Shown here in pieces: positions 10,870-20,749 of a stretch of 64,000 bases of DNA. The stretch covers positions 248,001-312,000 of the forward strand of contig JBLDXI010000015.1 in the NCBI GenBank assembly GCA_047495785.1, in the 5' to 3' direction. The first letter of the stretch is position 1, and each line of letters begins with the position of its first letter. The translations under genes were made by a program, and so were the position numbers. The notes under the pieces were generated by a model. That model saw only the letters and a program-made list of their open reading frames with translations, was not told where the DNA came from and did no database searches. Source of the DNA: Lepidodermella squamata (Eukaryota; Gastrotricha).

Positions 10870-11275
10870 CGGACACAAAGCCCGTGTACTGGAAATTACA
10901 TTACTTTGGGAAGCGATATGAAAGACAGGCGAGAAGAATCGCGTCCAATTTGTCCAACAACATCAAACACCAGTCGAGATAATATGGACCACACAGAAGG
11001 TGTCACAAATGTTGTTACGGCCACGATTTTGGCAGGATAGCTGCCACACTAAACTCACCTGTTATGGGTGCATCTTCGATCTCAAATACAGGCATGACGT
11101 ACGTTTCGTTGTGTACGGACTAGATTGCATGTTGTGTAAGAGTTTCTACGTCGGTATGACGGGAGGAGCATTTGCAACGCCTCAGTGAGCCTTATGGTGC
11201 CTGCAAAAATCACTAAGATATAGTTACGCTATGTCTATACATGTAGAACAAGCACACAAAGAACAGCGCTATTTA
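10870..11275 (+). mobile_element. Degenerate GIY-YIG retroelement relic (Penelope-like)
   Basis: The frame at 11000-11188 reads a Cys-containing linker and then VVYGLDCMLCKSFYVGMTG, the GIY-YIG nuclease signature (VY.L.C..C..FYVG.T). This nuclease sits at the C-terminus of Penelope-like elements. Upstream residues YWKLHYFGKRYERQARRI in another frame and a shifted remnant downstream (ending near SIHVEQAH) show that frameshifts have broken it. No intact reverse transcriptase is present. Confidence 0.5.
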
Positions 11276-11284
11276 TACTGCCCT

Positions 11285-11825
11285 CTCTGCACAGAGTGCG
11301 CCTGGCACCTCCCTGGACGCTTATGCCGACGACCTCACACCCGCCAGCACGGGCGCTACCTTTGCCGAAGCTCTGACGCTCGCCCAGACCGAGGTCGATC
11401 TAATCTCCGCCTGAACCTGCCTTTGGTGCCAGCAATTTAATGCCTCTAAACGCGAAGTCATCGCTTTCTCTTGCCAGCCCCCAGTCCTTCGAGTCGAACT
11501 ACGCGGCGCCGCCGTTCCACAGGTGACAACGTTGTGCATACTCGGGCTCATTTTCGATGAAACTTGGAAGCCTCACATAGACCACGTCCTCCAACGGGGC
11601 GGGCGTAATTTGTCCTGGTTTCACTCGGTCGTGCATCGCCCGGGCCTGTCTCTGAAATGGCGCCGCGCTACTTACCTTTCACTCGCCCGCTCCATTGCGA
11701 CCTTCGGGGCTGTTGCATTCTCCTCCACCGCCAAGACGCAGCTTCGCCGTCTGGATGTACTTCAGAACAGCTCCCTTCGCGCTATTCTCCGCGTTCGACT
11801 GGACGATCGCGTTCGCATCTCTGCT
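11285..11825 (+). mobile_element. Degenerate non-LTR retrotransposon, reverse-transcriptase 3' part
   Basis: YADDLT (about 11320-11340) is the reverse-transcriptase catalytic motif. In shifted frames it is followed by FNASKREVIAFS, ILGLIFDETWKPHIDHVL and LQNSSLRAILRVR, in the order expected after the palm of jockey/R1-like LINEs. A stop at about 11412 and frameshifts break it. The 5' side is missing. Confidence 0.6.
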
Positions 11826-11886
11826 CTTGTGATTCTTGTCTCCTTTTTCTTTTCTCATCTCAGTGTTCCATCGTTCCTCTTCTACA

Positions 11887-11906
11887 TCTCTCTCTCTCTC
11901 TCTCTC
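11887..11906 (+). repeat. (TC)n microsatellite
   Basis: About ten TC units just downstream of the LINE relic. Confidence 0.9.
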
Positions 11907-12025
11907 GGGCGTCTCACTGGCGTCTCCTGCGCACTGTCACTGGCAAACGCCTGTTCACCCTGTGCTCGAGCCTTATATTTCCCTATTGTTATTGATTATT
12001 GATTTTGTTTTTGTTTTTGATGGTT

Positions 12026-12413
12026 CGGTTCTATGACTAAAGAGCACGCGATCTGAGAGCAACGATTAAACAGCAATGCATTAGGAGCAACCGATAAGAG
12101 AGCAACCGATTTAAGAGCAATTGGTCATAAGAGCAATGATTAATGATGAAAAAGTGGCACGCGACTTGATTTTTTTCTGTAGGCGATCAAGTGAATACGG
12201 GAGCCGATTAAACAGCAATTCAGGCATCTTAATCGGTCGAGATTCACTTGATTAGGAAAAGCAAAAAAATCAAGTCGCGTGCCACTTTTTCATCATTAAT
12301 CATTGCTCTTATGACAAATTGCTCTTAAATCGGTTGCTCTCTTATCGGTTGCTCTTAATGCATTGCTGTTTAATCGTTGCTCTCAGATCGCGTGCTCTTT
12401 AGTCATAGAACCG
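12026..12413. mobile_element. Foldback element with ~160-bp arms and 8-9 bp target duplication
   Basis: The arms from 12026 and to 12413 are almost perfectly complementary for about 160 bp (left begins GTTCTATGACTAAAGAGCAC) around a 60-bp spacer. Direct GATGGTTCG flanks both ends, consistent with an 8-9 bp target duplication of the hAT or Mutator type. Within the arms a short word related to AGAGCAACCGATTAA is repeated. There is no ORF, so it is non-autonomous. Confidence 0.75.
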
Positions 12414-12952
12414 ATGGTTCGTCGCTCCTAAATTATTGCTACAAAATCATGGGAAATTTAAGGACAAATAAGCTGATTTTCATTTTTCATTCTATGCCTT
12501 AGGAATGAAGAGTATCAGGAATTGGTTCAGTCGATAGGATTTCAAGTGCAAAACGAAAAACCAGACCTTTAACAATGAATTTATTTATTTTCCGTTTTTC
12601 ATTTGGCAGCTTATCAACTCACATTGGTTTCAGAACGCAAAAATAAGAAATTAAGACAACTCAACAAAATCGAATCAATCCACATACAGAAAAAGTCAGG
12701 AGATCATTCAAATACGTAAATGGTTTGAAACATTAAGTGTCACGGAAAATAATATGATAAAATTAAATTCAACAACTAAAACTAAACAAGATTATGAAAA
12801 TAGAAATTCAGGCCTAGAAATCCCAAGAATAAACTGAAGTATCCTCCAATTCCTAATTCGAAATTTTCCCATCAATATTCGGCATATTTGTAAATTTCCA
12901 ACTATTTTGAATAAAATCTAACTTTTGAATGTATTCCAGCTTTCAACGTGTT
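12414..12952. other. 3' flank of the Ebony-like gene
   Basis: AT-rich sequence without ORFs or structured repeats. It presumably includes the 3' UTR of the minus-strand gene; no canonical AATAAA is seen close to its stop. Confidence 0.4.
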
Positions 12953-15900
12953 CTACTTGTTGAAAAGTTTCACAAGACATTTCAGTTGATAGTCATCAGG
13001 AGCGTGACGAAACGGTTGCTGTCCATCCAACCGATAAGACGCAACATGCAAGGTGTTTTTCACCGAATAACCATGAATTTTTTCCTCGATCTCCTGCGTG
13101 GCCGCATGCGACGAAACGGTTATCACACCGTCGAAGCCTAGCGATTTAGCCAGGCGTAAAAATTCCGTCTCCAGCGCGTTTAAAATCAACGACCGTTCAA
13201 CAGGTGATTTTACGTCATTTGCGACTGCCACGAATTTGAAATCGGCGAAACGGCCGCCTCGTCGCTGCAACTCAGCCTTGACCGGGGCTTCGACATCGTC
13301 GTTGACTTGCAAAACAGCTTGGGATAGGCCTAGCGCGACTGCGTCTATGTCGCATGGTGTTGCCATGTCGAGGTTCAGCATGACCCCGGCTATGTGAGGC
13401 TGTTGTGAGATGTTGTTTGATTGCTCCGAGTCGAAACAGACCAGAGAGAGGCCATCGGCAATGAAGTCCTTCCACAGCGCTGTACATAAATAAAAATAGA
13501 CATAAACATAAGCATAAGTCAGGTGGATGATATCTTCAAGAGCTTTGAGGGAGCTAGAGAGGTCCATGCATGGAACCTCACAGAACTAGACCCTTTTGAG
13601 TCTGCAAAATCGGTTCGGAACATAGCCGTACTTCTAGGATCCTGCTTCATTCACTGGTTTTGCAATTTGGGTATAAATAGTGGAAAAGTGGCATGGCAAC
13701 TTGGAAAATTTGGTACAAAGGCGGTTGCAAGGGCAGCTTTGATCTTCGAGGTAAAACTCCTAGTATACCGAATCCCAGGGCACTTCGGGTTTCAGTGTCG
13801 ATGATGAAGTGAAATGCCTGCAATTGCGAAGAATCAGAAGCCCAAGAATCTACAATTCAGTAGAGGAAACCAGTGTGGAGCATATTTCCAGTTTACTGTT
13901 TTGTCTCGAATTATCTTGCCTGGACCCCCTGGAAAAGGGGTACGATACCCCCAGTGCGCGACGTAGGATCCTCGAACTAGGGGGTATTTTCATGCCAAAA
14001 ATGTATGACGGTGAAGTTTCCAGCCGGAAGTGAGAGAGGGAGGAAGGGGGGGGGGGGGTACAGGGGTAGCTCTAACGATCCTGGCAAAAAAGACCCGAAA
14101 AAACCACACGGACCTTATATGCTAAAATTCGAGGCTGAAAATACCCGATGGTACCCTCCTATAGCTGGAGGATCCTTCTTCGCGCTATGGGTCAAATCAC
14201 ACAAATCGATTTGCAAGGTTGACAAGAGAGGTCGCCATCTTTTTCCCAAGTTATGTAACTTTGTACCAACTTTTTTGTAACTCCCCCAAGTTTTCCGCCT
14301 AGCTTAGTAACTTCTCACCTCGCATCATTTTTGCGAAAGTCGTTTTCGGCGTAGCGTTCATCACATCGAGCGGGTTCGTCGTAACAAACGCATCCGAAAT
14401 GACATCGACCACCTCATCCGTCCTCTCGGGGCCAACATCAACCAACCGCGCCAGTTTGTACCGGCCATAGGTCACCATCGGCATAGCACCCGTGCTGCTG
14501 CGCGGCGCCACGGCCGGCCTAGGCGGCGGCGGGGGCCTGTTCGCCTGTTGGGTGCTGGGTGCTCCGGGTGCTCCGAGGGTGTTCAGAAACTCGGCGAGCG
14601 ACTTCGCCGCCAGCAGCTGGTCCAAATCCGCCGAAGCGTGACCGGCCTGTTGCAGGTACGCGATGGCCATGACAGCGTTCAGCGAGTTGCCGCCCATTTC
14701 GAAGAACGACCGACCGCCGTCCAGCGCCTCGACGCCCGGGTGACCCAGCGCCCGGGCGATGGCGTTAGACGCCGCGCTCGCCGCAACGGGTTGCTTCGGC
14801 GTTTTCCCCATCCGTTCGGTGTAAATTTCGATCAAGCGACGCCGGTCGACTTTGCCTGTCGCTGGTTGAAGGGGTAGAGTTGGACCTTCGATGGGTAGGG
14901 CTTCGAACTGAACGTAGTCGGCGAGATATTTTCGCGTTTTGGCAATTATTTCGGCCGGCCGTAGCGTTGATGAATTTGCGTAGAATGCGATAAGGGCTAC
15001 GTCGTTAGTACCTGTTAGGCGAATTAAGGATACAAATAAGACAATTTTTCCCGAAATTGAAATTGAAAAATCTGAATTAAAAAATTTTAAGAATTTTAAA
15101 AAGATTTTAGAATTGTCTAAGAAATTCAAAAATTAAAAAATTTGCAAATTTGAAAATTCAAAAACTGTAAAAATTTGAAATTTCAAAAAATTTAAAAATT
15201 CAAAAATTTAAAAATTTAGTTTTGCGTGAATTTTTTTAAACTGCCGGTATTTTGAGTGTGCAGCCGAAATATTTACCTGGTCTTGGAACTGCAAGCACAG
15301 CAGCTTGGCCATTCAACTGCGGGCACTGCGTAGTAATCGCGCGTTCGAGCTCAGCCAAGCTGATCTTCTGGCCTCGCAACTTCACGATGCCATCCTTTCT
15401 GCCCTCGTACACCAGCCGGCCATCGACAATGCGGGCGTAGTCCCCGGTACGGTACAGCACCGCGTGGTTGTTCGGGTTGCTCCCGGCCGCAGCCGTGAAC
15501 GGGTTCCGCACAAAGGCGTCGACGGCTGCCCCGGCGCCCTGGGTCGTCGACGCCGAGACGTAGCGCGAGGCGACGTTGAGGCCCGAGACGAAAACTGCGC
15601 CCAGCTGCCCAGGTGAGGTGACTAATTGATAGCTGTTGGACGAGGATGAGGGCGATGATGACTTCGATGACTCGGAATCGTCGGCTAGCAGGTAGATGTT
15701 GGTGTTGTAGATGGGCCGGCCGATGGATAGCTTGTAGTTGACGGTTGTTCGTTCGACTTCGTCTCGGGAATGCAGCAACTGGAATGTCACGTCACCGGTA
15801 ACCTGTTTCACGCAGAATAAGGTTCCAACGTTAGTAATTCACGAAGAAATGAGACTGATAGAAATCATTAAAGGACCTTAATTGTCCATTCCTTTTTACT

Positions 15901-18900
15901 CACTTCACATAGAACCCCATAAGCCCAATATATTCTCTCAAATTTACTATTTTTAGCTGATTTTAAATTTAGGAATTTCTTCATATTTCATTTTCAAAAT
16001 TTCAAAAAATTTTTAAAACATCTCAATTTCAAAATTCAAAATTTGAAAGACTCAATTTTAAATTACTTTTAAAATTTCAAAATTTCAAATTCAAATTCAA
16101 AAAATTCAAAATTTCAAAAAATCTTTTTCATGAGCATTTTAAAATTTAAAATTTTAAAACTTCTTAAAATTCGGCCAATTGCTATTCTTAAAGCCTGATT
16201 TGAATTGAAATTTGAAAAGACTCGATGTTGTTCCAACTCACCTCAGTTGAGCCGTAGAAATTAGCGAGCGTGCAGTGGGGCAGGGCGTCGAAAAAGCGGA
16301 GCGCCAGCGCGTGCTGCAGCGCCTCGCCACTGCACACGACGAGCTTCAAATTCTTCAGATTCTGCACACCTGGTTTGTGCAAACTCGCGAGGTACGTCAG
16401 CATCGAATCTAGAAGGGACGGCACAAGGACGAGCCGAGTCACGCGTTGCCGGTCGACAATCGGCAGCAGTTTCCTGACATCGCCCGAGGTCGATTTATCG
16501 ACGACTATTATACGAACGGCCTCGAGTAAGGGGCCGAATGTTTCTGTGAGGTGGTCGACGAATAGGACGGACCTTTTTGAGAGGCAGCAGTCGCCTGGGC
16601 GGTAGGCGATTTCGAGCCATTGCCACGACAGGCGGTTTAGGATGTTGCGGTGAGAGAGACACACGCCCTTTGGCACGCCGGTTGAGCCGGAGGTGTATAG
16701 GATGATGGCGAGGCGGTCGGTGGGCGACAGGCCTGAGTCTGGGCTCGGGCTAACTGGGTCAGCGCCAACATTCAGTTGAAGCTGAAATGAAAAAATCGGA
16801 ATGATAATAGCGAAAAATTCTTAGAAAATTTCAAAATCTTTCTCATAATATCGAAAATTAGGAATTGGGAAAATACAATGTTTCCCTTATATGTATAAGA
16901 GACGCGAGCAATGAAAAGGATTCAGAAACTCTAAAATGATAGTCGAAGTCACATCTCATGGCCAGAAAAAATTCAGAAAAATTCAAAAAACAAGGTTCAC
17001 GAGAAAAGTAACCAAGTATGTCACTTGTTAATGGGATTAAAGAGGTCGGGAGAAATTCGGTCCAACAGGGTAAAATACCGACAACTACCGGCCCAGTTGC
17101 CATCGGGGTTTTCCGGGTTTTCTGCAAGAAATGTCTTATTTCTTCGGTTAAATCGCAGAATACACATGGAATATCCTCTGCCTCTGTCACGCCAATAGCT
17201 AAAAAACCTAATTCTAAAAAACCTATTGATTATCGCCCTATCTCTCTCACCTCCGCTGCTTGTCGTACCCTTGAAAAAATAGTTAAAAATGCAATTCTAG
17301 ATTTTTTACTAGCTAACTCTATTATCACTTCTGAACAACACGGTTTTCTTCTACGTAGATCTACTGCTTCACAAATGCTAGAATGCACCCACGACTGGTT
17401 CTTTGCCTTGGAATGCGGCGAGTTTGTCGATATTTTATACATAGACTTTGCCAAAGCTTTTGATACCGTTTGCCATTCCAAACTTCTTAAAAAACTAGCT
17501 CAAATAGGTATACAGGGTGATCTTTTGAATTGGATATCCTCTTATCTCTCTAACCGTTCACAATTTGTTGTAGTTAATAATTCTTCAAGCTCACACTCGC
17601 CGGTTACCAGTGGGGTTCCTCAAGGTTCCGTCCTTGGCCCCTTGCTCTTCCTCATCTACATTAATGATATCGTCCCTATCTTACCAGCTGGTGTCACAAT
17701 TAAACTCTTCGCCGATGATTGCAAGCTTTACATTAAATTCTGCTTTAATAATGCTGCTTCTTCTGTCTCGAGACTATCATTAGCGCTTGATAATATCTTC
17801 GCCTGGATAAACGACTGGCAGCTCAGCCTTTCTATTGACAAATGTGGCGTGCTTCACCTAGGCCGTAACAATCCTCAATTTTCTTATACTCTTGGTTCAC
17901 ATCAACTTTCTATCTGTCACTCGTATAAAGACCTAGGTTTGATTATTGATGAAGATCTCACGTTCCGCCCTCATTTTAATACTATTGTTACCAAAGCTTA
18001 TAACTGTGTCAACGCTATTCTTAGAGCCTTTCATGGGCAGTCGCCTTCCGTTCTCACATGGGCTTATCGAGTCTATTCTAGGCCTCTACTCGAATACCTT
18101 CCTTCGATTTGGTCTCCTTACAAAAAAGGCGATATTGAACTCATTGAAAATGTTCAAAAATATTTTACTCGCCGTGCTTTAGGCTTCTCGTCGCACGATC
18201 TCAACCGCCCTTCTTATAAACAAAGGCTTCTAATTCTCAAACTAGATTCTTTGGAAAAACGTCGCATTCTTTTAGATCTCGCCCTTTTATACAAAGTTTA
18301 CTACAAAGCTATCGATTCGTCAATCTCCTTTTATATCGAGCCTCTTGAGACAATAACTCGCGGTCATACTCATCGCCTTAGATATCGACGACCTGATGGT
18401 CGATACCGCAATGCTACCTCTCCTCTTTTTGCCAACTATTTTTTAAATCGTGTTTTACCCATTTGGAATGAATTGCCTGCCTATGTGTTTCCGTCCACGG
18501 ACAATTTCGATTCCAATCTTAAATTTTTTAAATCAAAAATATGTAAACTTGACTTTTCTAAACACTGCACTCTCGACAACTAAATTTAAATACATTTTCT
18601 ACCTAATTTCTCTATGATTTTGATATATGTTGACTCTCCTCTTGACTGTTCTATACGCTATCATATTGACTACTACACGGTTCAGAGTTAGTGGCCTGCG
18701 GGTCCTTCTGTATCCTCGAATCTTTTTTACTGCTTAACTCCCCTGATGAATTTATTTTTCGAAATAAAAAAAAAAAAATAAATAAATAAATATTCTCTCC
18801 GTAGATTTCATTTTTAAAAATTAATGGAATTTCCCATAAAAACTTCAAATCTAAAACGTTGCTAATCTAAAAAATCATTTCGCACCTAAATTGCTGGAAA

Positions 18901-20749
18901 AAATAGTAAAGCCAGTTCCAGCTAGCTACAACGAATCTTCGAATATTCATTCGATATTCGATATTCTAATTCGAAGATAAATTAAAAAAAAACCGAAGCT
19001 TTCATCTACAGTAGTTTTGCGTTAAGCCGGACTTTCATAAGCCGGACTTGCGTTAAGCCGGACCAATTTTTAGTGAATTTAACGTCAAAAAGTCCGGCTT
19101 TTAGAGCAAAGGTTTAGGAAAAATCGCGAAAATCGCACTTTTCATTCTGCTTCTGGGTGGCTTTGACGGACAAATTATTTTTATTTTTGAAAACAACTGT
19201 TTTGAATCGTGGTTTAACCTAAAATCCAGCTTACTATCCCCATTTTGTCAATTCCAAGTAGTTCATTGATGTAAAATGCTGACACCTTAGAATACCTTTT
19301 GAATAAATATGTGTTCAAAAGCAGTATTTTTTAAGCCTGACCGGTCCGGCTTACAATTTGGCGGACTTGCATTAAGCCGGACTAAATCGTCTGGCGCGGG
19401 TCGAGTCCGGCTTAACGCAAAACTACTGTAATTTCCTGAAACCACTTTCAAAAGATCCTGATGAGCCAAAGCTCGAAAGTCGAACTACAAATATTTGTCA
19501 GCAGCGAAATTTTTTTTACCGAATCTGAAGCAGCTCTTACATCAGGCACTCCACCAAGCATAAACACATTTCATATTCCAATTTTTAGCTATTTTCAACT
19601 AAAGAGGAGTTGGGAAAGGTCTCAGAATAAAATATTGAAAATTCGATCGTAGTTCAACCGTATTTTTTATGGCTACTCGTGACTCCCGAAAAATCTAGAA
19701 AATTCATTCATCTGGAAAACTTCGGCCACACCACGAATACGCGAGGATCCTGCTTATCACTTCCCGCCTAGATTCAGGAATTAAAATTCGATAAAATTCA
19801 GGAATTTTGCGAGGATTGAGGATTTTATAGATTGGTATAGTCGAAAATTTGTGTACTCGGAAAATTCCAGCGTGATTTTCAATATTCCTCATCGGAATTT
19901 TCCCAGCACATTCAAATATTCGAATGGGCCTTCGAATGGGTATTTAATTTTGATCATTGAATTAAATTAATTAAATAAAAAAAGAATAGTAATCTAAATT
20001 TGAATTACCGCTGAATTGATGACGACCAGCGTCTCGTCCTTGGTCAAATCCTGATCCGACTGCTCGGTATCCTGCATCAACAGGCTCTCGAAATCCGTCA
20101 CATGAAACTTCGTCCGCCGAAACAAATTCTGAATCCGTGTCCTGTAGTCCGGATCCTGCGCCGAGACGACAACGCCAAACGGCCGATTCTCGTCACACAT
20201 GGCTAGAATGCGGTGATCCGGCAACGCATGATCGAGCACGAGCACAACGCCGCCGAGCTTCCAAATCGCCAACATGGCGACGATGCGAAACTCAGACGGC
20301 GGCATCCAGATGGCGACAACGGGTTGGCTCTTGACAGTCTGCGTCAACTCGAGCGAGGCCGAGCGTGACGTGGGCGGCGACGACGAGGCCGAGACGAGCA
20401 GGGTGTTGCGCAACTGACGAGCCAGCAGATTCGCGTACGAGTTCACCTGGCCGAACGTGAGCACGACGCCCTGTTGCCCGTCGGGGCCTTCGCGCTGTGA
20501 CGCCAGGTTGACAATTGCTGGCAGCTCGGCGACACTGGCGCCGTCTCGCTGCGACCGAACCGTGGCTTCGAAGTACTCGTGCAGGGTGCGCTCGTCCGGC
20601 AGGTCGACGTCTTCGCCGCGCAGCACGGCGAATTCGGCCGCGGCGTTGCTCGGGGTGGACTCGTCGCCCTGGGCGCCGTCGCCTAGGTCACCCGTGTCGC
20701 CCAGGTCCTGGTCGGCTCCGGAACCTTCCGAACTCATCGATTTCGGCAT
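12953..20749 (-). CDS. Ebony-like synthetase: adenylation, carrier and GNAT-type domains
   Basis: Five exons on the minus strand: 20749-20009, 16781-16242, 15802-15277, 15011-14319 and 13479-12953. Phases close to 3,027 nt (1,008 residues). The adenylation domain has YTSGSTGVPKG near residue 276, NFYGSTE near 425, LYRTGDYARI and GRKDGIVKLRGQ, then TGKVDRRRL. A carrier domain follows with FFEMGGNSL; its Ser near 712 is the phosphopantetheine site. After a Pro-rich linker, the last 220 residues resemble an arylalkylamine N-acetyltransferase fold (VVDVISDAFVTTNPL..LAKSLGFDGVI). This order is that of insect Ebony, which activates beta-alanine and couples it to dopamine or histamine in the cytosol. 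Substrate here is inference. The acidic N-terminal 30 residues are extra. Intron 1 (3.2 kb) contains a LINE and a MITE. Confidence 0.8.
14046..14058 (+). repeat. Poly-G run in Ebony-like gene intron 4
   Basis: Thirteen consecutive G. The surrounding intron (13480-14318, 839 nt) has no other recognised element. Confidence 0.85.
16900..18860. repeat. Dispersed repeat, copy 2, split by a LINE
   Basis: 16900-17179 and 18789-18860 together match the repeat at 2745-3075. The break falls at ATGGAATATCCTCT / AATATTCTCTCCGTAG, which is continuous in the first copy as AATATTCTCTCGGTA. Everything between is the inserted LINE. Confidence 0.7.
17180..18788 (+). mobile_element. 5'-truncated CR1-like LINE with intact reverse transcriptase
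   Basis: An open frame runs to the TAA at 18581-18583 and encodes about 460 residues of reverse transcriptase: DYRPISLTSAACRTLEKIV, DFAKAFDTV (motif A), GVPQGSVLGPLLFL (motif B), KLFADDCKLY (motif C) and the LINE thumb/C-terminal region (PLLEYLPSIWSP, RVLPIWNELP). The endonuclease and everything 5' are missing; the frame's apparent N-terminus from 17018 is read-through from the older repeat. FADDxKLY and the C-terminal block point to the CR1/Rex branch of the jockey superfamily. The 3' end is poly-A followed by (TAAA)n. A 10-bp target duplication AATATCCTCT/AATATTCTCT (one mismatch) flanks it. It lies in intron 1 of the Ebony-like gene, antisense to it. Confidence 0.85.
19009..19428. mobile_element. 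pogo/Tigger-like MITE
   Basis: A 420-bp element with perfect 24-bp inverted ends starting CAGTAGTTTTGCGTTAAGCC, flanked by TA on both sides (19007-19008, 19429-19430). The CAGT terminus and TA duplication are typical of pogo/Tigger and mariner relatives. Internal sequence repeats the word AAGCCGGAC several times next to each end. There is no ORF. It lies in intron 1 of the Ebony-like gene. Confidence 0.8.

Noticed and set aside
14548-14877. Plus-strand frame of 109 codons
   Set aside because: Shadow of the carrier-domain exon of the Ebony-like gene; the minus strand carries the conserved motifs.
17018-17179. N-terminal extension of the reverse-transcriptase frame
   Set aside because: This part lies in the older dispersed repeat and is in frame with the LINE by chance.
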